A program made the position numbers and the translations under genes. From Rhynchosporium graminicola (taxonomy: Eukaryota; Ascomycota; Leotiomycetes; Helotiales; Ploettnerulaceae): DNA of 64,000 nt. The stretch is from contig FJUW01000005.1 of the NCBI GenBank assembly GCA_900074885.1, positions 650,242 to 714,241 on the forward strand. The letters are read 5' to 3'. The notes beneath the pieces were generated by a model that worked only from the letters and a program-made list of their open reading frames with translations, ran no database searches and was not told the origin of the DNA. This document shows positions 36,601 to 47,260 of this stretch, piece by piece (the stretch's first letter is position 1; every line of letters begins with the position of its first letter).

Positions 36601-36989
36601 GGAGGTCCAATTGGAACTGAAGGATCTTCGAACGGATTTATCTTCTCAATTTCCGGAGTTCTTCTCAGGAGACTGGTTGCACTGTTGTTTCGCGAGTGGG
36701 CTGGACTCTGTTTGATTTTATCTGGTGTAGTTGGCGGAAGTGGCTCCGATTGCTGTTGAATCGAACCTGCTCTTAGCGGAAATATTGACTTTTGATTCTG
36801 CGTGTCGTTGGCTTCGCTGTGACTATTGAATCGTACCCTACTCTTCCTATTTGAATTGGTCGGTAGGCCCCCAGCACTCGAAGGCCTGCTTGGGTTTGCA
36901 CTCGTATCTTGGCTGTTCTCCTCTGAGGAGAGCTCGATATATTCATGACTTGGCGCATTTTCGCTTGCTGTTAGGTAGTCGCTCGACAT
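33687..36989 (-). CDS. PRM10: Prm10-like/ThrE-family membrane protein (875 aa)
   Basis: A member of the DUF1212/ThrE family (threonine/serine exporter fold), which includes yeast Prm10, a pheromone-regulated membrane protein. Seven exons, 36989-36296, 36198-35357, 35306-35171, 35002-34462, 34404-34146, 33914-33874 and 33801-33687, close in phase to 875 residues. The first 420 residues or so are disordered and Ser/Pro-rich. The conserved ThrE domain starts at ITVHIAETLSRQRYLLKICR with YGAPTHRLEEYM and ARVLEIDGQFLYIPGCMIIS, followed by about ten membrane segments (for example AFLLGSILGFLQLIVAP, ARMVYAIIYSLFLGFG-type helices, VMLVIAFAGYVVNFF). The C-terminus is VGYSMIQVAIGITVGLFLSA then YPLGKRRSGLFSF. 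Intron 5 (33915-34145) is long and could hide an alternative exon. The transported substrate is unknown. Confidence 0.88.
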
Positions 36990-39987
36990 CTGGATACACC
37001 CGAAGCTGAAGAAAGGAGGGCCTCTAAGTCTGTATCTCTGCCGATATTTCTAATTCGCAATTTTGCAAAAATTGTATATGATTTTAATAATGCTGTTATC
37101 GTTCGTGGCGGGGTCCTGTCTTTTTTTTGGAGGAGCCTCGAAGTGGGATGATGCAGTAAGCTAGGGTCCCAATAGCCACCCACCGGATAGCCTCACTAAA
37201 AGAGTCAAGCTTCCCTCCGGACTGAGTCGCTCGGGAAAAGTTCTCGACTGACGCCACTGATAAGAAAAAGGTCCGAATATTATTGTTGACCGAGCGGTGT
37301 AGAGGTCAAATGCTGAGAGGGAGAAGTATTAGTATTAGCCGAGAAGCTCGAAACTGTGCCACCTGGAAATATAGAGATGTAACAGAGAGAAGAAAAAGTC
37401 CAGGTCGAGGACGATCAGATATGAGCGTGAGAGCTATTCATACCTACTATGAGTAAAGTGGATCGAACTACTTTTGATCCGCAGTGCGACGAAAACCACG
37501 CAGGGTAACCACGACCCATCCCATCTCACTCGAACGGATAAAACAAGGGGATAGCAGGAAGTTTGAAGGCTCAGGGAGTCCAAGTCCGATCGAATTGAAC
37601 GAGCCGAATCCCATCGAGTATAGATTTCGAGCAAGACAAACGGGCAATCCTCACAATCTCACAATCGTCGATAGTAGCCTATTAGCGTGCGGAAGCACTG
37701 TCGGAACCGTATCATAGGGTCCTCTTTGCCATCTTGTCTGGGTGTGAAGAGATCTCAGACGTTTCGTGCGGTGGGATTTGATATGACAATTGCTGCCACA
37801 AAACTGGATACTTGGCGCTAAAACCCTCGCAATGCTGGTCTAGACGGCCCATATCGCGATATGCTGGGAGGCAGCTTCTGGAGAAGAGGAGCTCCGGACG
37901 TGAGCTATCCACTTCCTTGAGACTGGAGCTCCTATGACTCCACAGCTGTAAGACAATATTGGGCATCGAACAGCACGATTTGATGTGCCTTCAACGGAGC
38001 CCTCCCTGTGAGTTGAGGTCTTCATGTCGAGAACGTCTATTTGCAGCGAGCGACTCAGGGATCAAGACGGACGGGCTAGAGATAAGAGTGCACGAAAAAC
38101 ACAGGGGCCTATCCGAATCAGGTACGTTATTCTGCCATCATATTCACATGTAAAGATATAATTCGGACTCTTTGGAAGCGATGATGACGCTTCAGTATTT
38201 TTTTCGTGATCCGACATATTACTTATGCTCGGTAAATGGTGGTGAGGCTCAAGACGGATCAACGAGCGGTCAACCAGGATTCAGGGACCAGGAACCATGA
38301 GGCAAATCTGTGCACTACTTTACGGAGACAGAATCCCTCTCGTCCCTCATCGAAGTTTACCATGCGTACGAAGATCTGATAGACAATTGTATCTGCGGAA
38401 TAACGCATCCGGCAACTCCGAGCCTCGTGCTTGTTGGCTCATCCAGTTAGTTGTGTTACTGGACTCCTGATCTCCGTTGATAAAGGTCAGCGGCATCCCG
38501 CCCGTAGCTCGGATCCCAACAACCTCCACTCTGGCTGGTGCTGCGACTACTCGTAGCATTTGCTTTCAAACACAATGTGAACCCCGACTTTAGGCAATTC
38601 CATACCTTTCTACTCGGTCATTCCTCGGGGCCCCTACCAAAAGGAAAACCAACACTGACGTTGAGAGGTGGTCTCGGCATGACAGCGTGGCGCAGATTCT
38701 TCACTTGAAATTCCTTCTGGAAGGACCATACAAATCAGACTTTCTCGTGGCCTGTTTCGCGCCCTGTGTAGAAAAGTATGAATACCAAAAGGGAAGGTTT
38801 GCCGATTTAGATTGACCCCCGAGCCCCCACGACAACCTCCTTATTGAACCCCAGCGTCGATCCGGCTGGTTCCATTTCGACGTCCAAAGCCTTGGGACTC
38901 GCCTGTGGGATTCCAGCCTGAACATGACTCGGTGCTTTGTAACTATAAGATTCCAGATTCAGGGTTGAATTCTGAAATTTGAAATGAAAATTACATTGAA
39001 CTTTTGGAACTTCCTTTGGTCATTCTGTACCTCGAGTCGCGAACACAACTGAAGATATCTGGACATAGTATACAACGGACGAACGCACGACCCAGCTCTA
39101 GCTCTAAATAGCAACACTTTAAGGAGACTAGAAATTTTCAAAGTAGCTTGAGCACAGGCTTGGAGCTAATGGATGATAAAGCTACGCACCGCCGGCCGTG
39201 TCTAAACATTAGTTTTGAGAATTCTACAGCACTTCGGCGCTTCTCCCAATGATACTCAATGATCTCATACACCTAACGAGGCTTTGCGAAACAAGTGGTT
39301 TGTTGAGGAGTGGTGACCAGGAAAGTCTGTCAGATCTACAAGTGATCCTCGAGGGTCTCGAGAACTGCCGCTATCCAGTAATTTAGTAATCCATACCTCC
39401 TGGTGTTTCTGTCAGTCTCGGAATCCAAGTACCGAACCGGCATGTAGTACAAAGCATCATATCAGAGTCTCCTCAGAAGATGCTTGTTTGATGATGACTG
39501 AAAGTCCGCTAGGTTACAGGCAGCTCCATCTCGAAACTATCTGCTGCTTGTAACTTATTCTCCTTCCTTCCGTACTTAGTGGTATCTGATGAAGGTTCTG
39601 ATCAATACACTGCCTGACAGCAGTCCGGGCATTCGGATATTCAAGAGCACTTGTAGGTAATATATGAGCCATTTGCCTCTCACGCTTCGAGAATTCCTAT
39701 AGAAAAGTATGAGGTCTCAATGCAATGAAAAGACCCATCCTCACAGACGGTCTCGAGTTGGCTCGTTCAAGGCTCTAGGGCTCAAATTGAGTCTGAATTG
39801 GAAACAAGACTTTATGAAGAAGTCTGTAATAATAAGAGAGAGAACGGAATAGAAACAGACACTTTATCCTTCCATGATAGCTCGCTAGAAGCCTCGGGAG
39901 CACTGGTGAAGTGCCACTCGAATGTCAAAAGCAATTGGACGCAGTCCATCGACAGTCGAAATAAGGTCGACATACGTAGTATTGATC
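36990..39987. other. Gene-poor stretch of about 3 kb
   Basis: A region upstream of the Prm10-like gene and downstream of fta4. No open frame or set of spliceable frames shows a family motif. It should contain the Prm10-like promoter near 37000 and the fta4 terminator near 39980. No tRNA or transposon remnant was seen. Confidence 0.45.
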
Positions 39988-40795
39988 CTAAACATCACCA
40001 CTTAGCAACGCGAATATCTTGCCCTGCTCCTCCCCGTCCCCCTCACCTTCCACATCAACATCCATCTCCTCTCCTTGCCCCTTCCCTTCCAAAGCTCCAA
40101 CACCCCTTTCCACCCTCAGCATCAGCCTTCTCATCTTCTCCAGCTCGACCTCAACCTCCCCATTCCGCGTTATGAGATTGTCTTGCACACCGGCATCTTC
40201 TCCAAGCAGGCTCACCATCTCTTGCAACCGTTTGTACCTCTCAAGTCTCTCTCTCGCTATGCGGCGTTTCTCATTGAGTGCCGTGAGCCTTTGTGACAGC
40301 TCCGTAAACTTTGCTGCTTGTTCGGGAGACTTGGTTGATGCATTTTCGCTCCATTCTTCTGGTAGTTGATCAATCACGCTTTCCTGTCCTAATTTAAAAT
40401 AAGCCCCATTCAATTTTCGCATTCACCAGCTGCTTTGCGACATCCTAGGTTCACATCAAATACGCACTGTAATCCGAGCCACGCTCTGCCCACTCATCCT
40501 CCGGACCCAAAATCCTCACACCTCTCTCTCCCGCATTCCAATACAGTCTATCCACCTGCTCAGCAACATGTCTCTGCACTTGCGGACCGTACGCCAATTT
40601 GTTATGTTGCTTCAGCTGGTTATTTAGCTTCAGCAGCGCGTCATCGATGGATTTCTGTCGCAGCGCGTTCTCCTCGTCTGATGTGTTCGAGGCTGTGAAA
40701 TTTGCGGAGGGACGGAGAGGTTGGGAGAGTGCGAGGATCTGCGCGCGCAGGAAGGATGTTTTGAGCTCGAGGATTGTAGGGGCGTTTGATGCCAT
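39988..40795 (-). CDS. fta4: Kinetochore Sim4 complex subunit Fta4
   Basis: A subunit of the inner kinetochore (Sim4/Mis6-Mal2 group, CCAN-like) that acts at centromeres. Two exons, 40795-40468 and 40388-39988, close across a 79-bp intron (GTGCGT donor, TTAG acceptor) to 242 residues. The N-terminal block TILELKTSFLRAQILALSQP, DEENALRQKSIDDALLKLN and GPQVQRHVAEQVDRLYWNAG is characteristic of Fta4. Across the junction the family reads RGSDYRQESVIDQLPEEW. The second half is a coiled coil (NEKRRIARERLERYKRLQEM, then NLITRNGEVEVELEKMRRLM). The C-terminus is acidic (GEEMDVDVEGEGDGEEQ). The assignment comes from recognition of the family pattern. Confidence 0.82.
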
Positions 40796-42404
40796 GTTCG
40801 CCGCGTTGATGGTAACGAATCCTGCAGGAGAAAAATGATTTCACTCCGTAAATTGGCGCAATTTCGAGTAGGGGCAGATGCCGCTCAGGTTTTGCGCAGG
40901 TATTTGGTATATCGGGGGATGTGTTGGGTTGAATACGGTATTGGTGTTTCGGGCGACGCGATTGGGGACGCGCAGATCGCTTGGCGGCGCGGGGCAAACT
41001 CAGGGCAGTTCGCTAAATTAATTTTCAAGATCCAAACAAGGCTTCGCTTCTCCAACGGAAACAGAGTTCGCAACTATAGTCCTTATCGGCCTCCCTATAG
41101 AGAACAAGATGTTGATCTGAGTAACCAAAGACTCGTGTGACCAGGTATTGGAAGAATTTTTCTCGAATTTTGTCCTCAGGTTTTTCAAGCTTACCACGCA
41201 AGAGTATCGCAACGATGAGTTAGGCTTCCATGTTTTATCTAAGTAACAACCACAAAATTCTTCACAATCTTTCCAATAATCCTACGTACACACATACTTA
41301 GAGAGAATGGGCTTTGGAAAGGACGATCTGGATCCAACTCGTACTTGCAGCGACCATCATTGAGTCTGGAAACATTCATCTTGACAGGCCCCAAGTCTGT
41401 TCATGAGTTAGCTATACAGGATTGTGTGTTCAGCCATGCTAGTCTAATTCTCCAAATTTTGTTCGACCTCATAGAGGGTGGGCCCGAAGTCTCCCGCCCT
41501 TTCAGTGCAAAGAGGATGTTTCCCACACAGGAGAATATTTTTTGGTCTTGCGACTTCTCAACCGAAAATAGGCGAGGTTTGGTCATTGAAGCATTCACAT
41601 TGTCATTTACAAGTGTGACTTTTAAACTGGCTTAAGTATGCTATTACTTTAAGACAGTAGCCCCAGTGAATAATCCTATGCCACAGGGCGTTGTTTCATT
41701 TGTGCTACATGATCAAACTCCAGTATGGTCGGTCCATCGAGTGCGATGGCTAAATTATATAGATGAATACTTTTGTACATTTTATAAAACCCGCTTCTAC
41801 TGTAGATGTCCAAATTGAATGCGCTTCCGAACAATATACCTGCGGATTTGTAATCACAATTGCTACATCTGGCCACGCACTAAGCCGCCTGCAGTATTTG
41901 TCCCGAATATTATCTATATTAGATCGATAAGGGAGCGCTCCGCGTATCATTAGACTGCTCGCATAAGACTCCAATTATGAGATGTGCTACAAGAAAGTAA
42001 ATAGAGACCTTCATTTCGTACGATGCATGTACTGGTCTTGATATCTCGTTTGACATCAAAAGTCATTTTACACTGCATGTCTTGAAGGCTGGAAGATGGT
42101 TATACAAGGAGTTTGTTGTAGAATTTCCTTGATGTGATCATACATCCGGTATGCCGCTCGGTCATGTTTCTCGTCCATTGTGTTCGATTGCTTCGCCGTT
42201 TTTCTTGGGTGCTTCCACACCTAGAGAGAATGGCTATCAAGAACTCGGATTCTCTATAGGTAGGACATTCCTCGCTGATGATGAGGAAGAATCCAGATAT
42301 CGAAGTCCTTCTCGATCATGCCCGAGCCCCAGTCTCCCTCCTGGTATCCTCAAACAACCGTTCTTTAAGCTCAGCTTTCCACACACATCTCAACAGCCTC
42401 CAAT
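40796..42404. other. Intergenic, 1.6 kb
   Basis: It contains the fta4 promoter at the left. The open frames in it, including a 101-codon one at 40835-41140, carry no family motif. No RNA gene or repeat was identified. Confidence 0.45.
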
Positions 42405-42946
42405 ATGGTCCAATTCACCTATCTTGCAGCCATGGCTGTATCCGGACCCATCACTGGTGTCAGCGCCGATCCCGACCCGTTCAAATGGAACCAAGAACGC
42501 TGGTAAGCTTATAAAAGTGGCACTGGCACGAAATGGGGAAACACCAAAGAGGCTATCCAGCATCCTCGCAATGCCTGTCCGGGGTATAGTGCCAACCGCG
42601 GATTCTACCAAGATTTTCGCACCCTGATCTCAACCATGTTCGCCTATTCTTATCTTTTCGTCAAATTCCTGACTGCTTGTGCTGACATGATATCTTGTAA
42701 TGTAGGTCTACTACAGGCCTTGAAAAGAGTTCCCCGAATCCTAATGATCTGTGCATGAATTCTGCGTGGGGATACATCAACTTCCAAATCGCCAACATGA
42801 ATCCGAATACTGGATGCACATTGAACAACCAGGATTGCGCTAAGAGGTTGTCGGATATCATTGTCACTCCAATAATGGTGGCGAGTGGCAAGTCAATGGA
42901 TGATATTTCAGGCAAATTTTTTTTCTCGCTTTCTTCCACACAATAA
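42405..42946 (+). pseudogene. Probable decayed small secreted protein
   Basis: An ATG at 42405 opens a signal-peptide-like start (MVQFTYLAAMAVSGPITGVS) and continues ADPDPFKWNQERW, but TAA at 42504-42506 closes the frame. The same frame goes on after the stop with protein-like sequence: AYKSGTGTKWGNTKEAIQHP, then NACPGYSANRGFYQDFRTLI. After a possible intron (CTGAC branch, acceptor ATGTAG near 42702), a third piece in another phase reads STTGLEKSSPNPNDLCMN, AWGYINFQIANMNPNTGC and NNQDCAKRLSDIIVTPI, ending at 42944-42946. Cysteine content and the start suggest a secreted protein of about 150 residues. I cannot name the family and could not find a donor that closes the phase. An alternative is a very short secreted peptide ending at 42503, or an intron I failed to place. 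Confidence 0.45.
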
Positions 42947-43801
42947 ATCATGGCGAAATATGCTGTGCTGACTTGCGGAAAAGAGCTCAACCCAAATGCC
43001 GATTACTGTTAAAAATCGAGAGTGAATTGGAATAGGCTTCTCAGGACTCAACCTCTTCGATCACCCGTGGAAAATGTACTGGTGTTGATAGTGGCGAATG
43101 TTAATTGAAGGGGAAAGGCTGGGCTGTTGTGGCTTTATGAAAACAAAAGATTGCTTTGCAAGACCGAGCTTCAACTTCTGATTGAAAGTCCAAAGAAAAA
43201 TTTGTCCAGTAGCACGATGTTGCGTTACTCTAGGTACAAACCTTTTTTTTGAGGCTGGACTGATATGTGTCCTATGAAACAAAATACAGATTTCTGTGAT
43301 ACTTCTGTTTCTTTCGAAGAAGTGGTAGAACAAGTACCAAAATCAATCATCTCATGACACTCCAAAATTTCCGAAGAAAATTTCCATGATTATTACGTGA
43401 TTTTGATTACTGGCGTGATAATGTCCTGAGGTGTTTGTGACCCCGATCTAATTACGCTCTTACTGCAACGGAGACGAGATGGTCCAGTCTCGACTTGACA
43501 TTGGACTATGTCGTGCTTGAATCTCGGCCTCGCTTAAAACCTCATTGCGTCGAGATCAATATGTGGTGCGGTTCCAATGAAGGCATGAATACACAATTAT
43601 ACTCAATCATTCGCTTGATGTGGCCCACGTAATGCTGCACACGACGGAAAAGGATTTGTTAATCAGGGGATTGTTTCCTATAACGCTTGCGTGCCCAAAA
43701 TATACCCCCCTTACCTCATATCGTCTAGGTGCAAAGCGAGTTGATTCTACATTGTTGGTACATTTACACCCTCCATTCCAGGTTCGCAAGTATCTGCTTG
43801 A
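42947..43801. other. Intergenic between convergent loci
   Basis: About 855 bp between the decayed secreted-protein locus and the 3' end of the first Zn2Cys6 gene. No supported gene. Confidence 0.45.
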
Positions 43802-46445
43802 TCAAAAGATCCAGTTGCCTTCAATATCGGTATTTAGCAGACTGTCGAAGAAAAGCGTGTCCATCTCCACTGGTAGACCCCAATCCTGACTGAGTAGCTC
43901 GGGATCTTCGGGAGGAAATTGGCTGCTGATGAATGAAACGTGCGGAAGTGCCAGTGGATTTTGTTGAGTTGTGTTCTGCGGAATAAAGCCATGAGACGGC
44001 CAGTTCTGTTGAGGTAGATTTTGGTTTATCGTGTGAGCTTCGGGTTGTGGCTGCGGGCTCTGTTGGTCCTGCTCCTTCAGTTGCTGTTGCTGTTGAACAT
44101 ATGGCAGAGTTTTTTGGCCCTCTTTCCCCTCTTGAGGAGTTTTATGTGGTCGAATGATGCTGATTGTGCCGAAGTACGGAATCGTGAGTTTGAGGTTGCC
44201 AGTGTTGCGCCCCGAGCCGTCGTCGATAGCTAAGAGAGACTTAAGAACATTCACGCTCTGTGTGGCAACAACATCCTTGCCTCTTTGAGAAAGTTCTTCC
44301 ATCGATTCTAGCACTGTCTGAATCAAATTTCTGTCGCTTATCCTTTCTAGTGACTCGGTTCCAACGACTGGTTCCAGTAGACCTAGGAAGAGAGTCACAG
44401 ACGCAGTGAGGGCGCCAAAGTCGACGATCTTGCAGCAGAAGGATTTATTCTCGGCACTTTGTAATGCCAAATATCTCCATAATACTTCTCGTGATGCCTT
44501 GAGGCAGCTGAACTTACTGTATTCAAAGCGACGCTCTGACTTCAGCATGAATGGCAAATGTAGGAGAGCCTCCACTGTACAGATAATTAGCATGCGTATT
44601 TCTTACATCCAGAGTGACACGGCGATTTTCTAGCTCCAATTCAAGCATCAAGCCGAAAAAGGGTTAACACACATTGAAAAAACCAGACCTGAGTCATTAG
44701 TTTGTCGAACGTGCGGGCCGCTTCTGCACTTCTATCGTTACTGACAATATCTGGTATCGCCCACCAGCTCGCAGGCATTTCTTTAGCGAGACTGTCGAGA
44801 TCTTCGTCAATTTCTTGAGTAGTGGCGTAGGCATGGGTGCTAGCATTTTCATTCCTCTCGATGATGCGGGATGAAAGATCACACATCTTCCTTCCGAAGA
44901 GGAACTCTTTGTTGACATGCGGATTGTCAAATGTTTCATCAGCTTTGTAGACAGGATCAACAGCTCCAGCAGGAAGTCCAAGGAGTAGTGACTGCTTTGT
45001 ATTAGAGCCCTTCCTTATAAGATATGTATCCTGCAGCTTACGAGATAGCGATCGGCTTGTGTCACTTGTAGCCACATCTGTCTACCACCTTCAATGCTGG
45101 TATCTGATTTGTGTATACCCATTAGCTGGCCGATATTCAGAGCTCTTCGGAAAGTCATCCAAGCTCGACGAGGATTTCCTACATGAAGTTGTCAGTATGT
45201 CGAAGTTCTCTCACCTCAGATGCCCTCGTAGAGATCGGATCCTTTCAATTCCCGTGTTCGACGACTCAACTCACCTGCATTGATATGAAAAGCACCTAGT
45301 AGAACCAAAGTTTCTATACCATGGAGAGTGCTCACAAGCTATGCATGTTAATATGTGCTTCACCCAAATTGTATAGAATATTGAACGAGGGGACTAGCAG
45401 TGAACACGTACCTCATCATCCGAGGCCACAAGGCCTTGAACAGTGACTATCATCTTTTCCATTCTTGCCGTTGGAGTTGGAAGCAGATGCAGTTTCGATC
45501 TATCAAATTGAGGATCAAGTTGCTGAAGGCAAACCGCAAGAAACATTAATGTCCGTGCAATCTTGGTGGGATGCTGTTTCGATAGCTCTGCCAAATTCGA
45601 TGTCGATGTGCTGACAGTATCAATTTTCGCTATTGCATGGTTCTCAAGTGCCTGTGTTAGAAACCAGGAAGAACTTGAACCGATGATCATATTGGTTTCA
45701 TTTTGTGGTGGTAGTAGATCCACGAGAATCTGGCGAACTCTCTCATTCTTAGAAGGCCTGCTGCACGTTTTTGTGGATGCAGATTGCGACACAGGAGTGT
45801 GAGATATCGAATTGTCTCGACGTCCAAGCTGCCATACAATAATTAATCAATTAGTAAAACACGATACGTAGTGCGGCCTTATTTCCGGCTCGCCCATCCT
45901 CTCGTGGAAGATGTACTTACTATTGGATTATCGAATATGGAGATGAGAGGTGTACTGGTTGAGGGATCGGATCCCGAGGTCGTGAAAGGAGTGAGAACAT
46001 CGTTTCCAATTGACTCTGGAGTCATCATTTTCTGGGCCTCCTCTTCGTCCTCGTAGGCAGATATCTTTGCAACAAGAGTCTCTAACAGCATCTCCATGCG
46101 TCCGAGTCTCTCCCCGACGTGATTCCCGTTACTAGATAGGTCTCGCTCTTCGGGGTACTCTTGACTGAGGCATGTCGTGCCGCGAGACAGGCATCCTGCA
46201 CAAACAGGAACATCTTCAGAGCTCAACTGACACCTGACCTTACGTCTCTTGCCTTCAATTTATGTTAGACAATAGATCTTGGCAAGTTGCATGAGTTTCA
46301 CAGCTTGTGACAATACTGGGACGACGCCTGTGAGATATGGAGGAAGCTTACATTCCCAACAGCTCCGGGTCCCCTTCCGAACTCTTTTCCGAGGTGGTTC
46401 GTCTCCTATGCTCGGCGCACCAAACATCATGTCGTGTTCAAGCAA
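43802..46445 (-). CDS. Zn2Cys6 transcription factor (711 aa)
   Basis: A fungal binuclear zinc-cluster regulator. Exons 46445-46352, 46252-45921, 45828-45412, 45338-45275, 45178-45042, 44991-44673 and 44574-43802 close in phase to 711 residues. The zinc cluster is complete: Cys29 and Cys32 in CWECKRRKVRC, Cys39, Cys49 and Cys52 in VCAGC, and Cys59. It is interrupted by intron 1 after the second Cys codon's first base. A short coiled-coil linker follows (GRMEMLLETLVAKISAYEDE). The middle part is a fungal-specific transcription factor domain (LHGIETLVLLGAFHINAGNP, RRAWMTFRRALNIGQLMGIH, ADRYLSLLLGLPAGAVD, WFFQLEALLHLPFMLKSERR). The C-terminus is Gln/Pro-rich (VQQQQQLKEQDQQSPQPQPE) and ends acidic, a likely activation region. 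An alternative start is Met6. The target is unknown. It is divergent from a second zinc-cluster gene. Confidence 0.9.
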
Positions 46446-46808
46446 CCACGGGTGTAGCAGTCATGTGAGTCAGCGTTTTCGGCTTGTTGCTGCACGAATA
46501 TTGAGAACGCAACACCGTGACCGCAAATCGCTCAATATTGCTCTATCCCTTTGCAATAACGAACAATGAATCCTCGTTTGTGTAAGGGACTTATCGCGGA
46601 AAGTGTTCCATGGATGTGACGAGCTCAGCACAAAACAGAAAAGTCATTGTGGATGGAGATGAAAGTCGGGACAAAGGAGATCGATCAACTTGGCCGATCT
46701 CGCATTCGTCAGCAATCATAGCCGCCTCCTCCTCGTAGTGTGAGGTGAGGTGAGGGGAGGTGTCCGGTCAACCTTGACGTGAGCTGAGCTGATCTGACCT
46801 TGCTTGTT

Positions 46809-46823
46809 CCGCCGAAGCGGCGG
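46809..46823. promoter_or_regulatory. CCGCCG-AAG-CGGCGG inverted repeat
   Basis: Six-base arms CCGCCG and CGGCGG around a 3-base spacer. Inverted CGG-type triplets are the classic form of Zn2Cys6 binding sites, and the element lies between two Zn2Cys6 genes. Function is inferred only from this context. Confidence 0.5.
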
Positions 46824-46903
46824 TCCGGGTTCTCTACGCTGTCATTGGGCTCTGCCTCACTTGGGCTCCATCCACTGACAAGCGATCGATTATATTGTAT
46901 TCC

Positions 46904-46948
46904 TTCGACAGAATACATTCTGTCGAATTCTTGCTTGCATTGCTTGCA
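46904..46948. promoter_or_regulatory. 24-bp palindrome followed by doubled TTGCTTGCA
   Basis: TTCGACAGAAT at 46904-46914 and its exact reverse complement ATTCTGTCGAA at 46917-46927 flank the dinucleotide AC. At 46931-46939 and 46940-46948 the 9-mer TTGCTTGCA is repeated head to tail. The combination is unlikely by chance and looks like an operator or hairpin; no known factor is assigned. Confidence 0.6.
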
Positions 46949-47260
46949 AGGCCAGATCTTCTATGCTCTACTTGACAATTTATTTCAAAGATGTAGTTAC
47001 TTCTTCAAATGATAATGGCAATAAACGAGCGGGTAATCTAGTCCGATGAGGCCGGAAGTGTCGGGTACGAAGTACTTACGTGTAGGATTTGTCAGGGCTT
47101 GGCGCGGCCGCTTCAGCTATTGCTGACATTGGAACTTCCATACTGCCTGCAATGCACTTGCTCCCCTCCTCCTCGACTGGTCATGACTTATCTCCTTCTC
47201 GACCGGCTTCTTACCGTATCTCCATGGACTGAAGACCAGACTGATTAAGTCTGAAGAAAT

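Larger units (their letters stand above)
46446..47260. promoter_or_regulatory. Shared promoter region of two divergent Zn2Cys6 genes
   Basis: An 815-bp region between two divergently transcribed regulators. It contains a GA-rich run (GAGGTGAGGTGAGGGGAGG at about 46742), a CCG/CGG inverted repeat at 46809-46823, a 24-bp near-perfect palindrome at 46904-46927 and a doubled 9-mer directly after it. Zinc-cluster proteins often bind paired CGG triplets, so autoregulation is possible but not shown. Confidence 0.55.

Noticed and set aside
42338..42627. Plus-strand frame 42151-42627 (158 codons) as a gene
   Set aside because: It is a shadow in another phase of the signal-peptide locus; it has no motif and unusual Pro/Ser composition.
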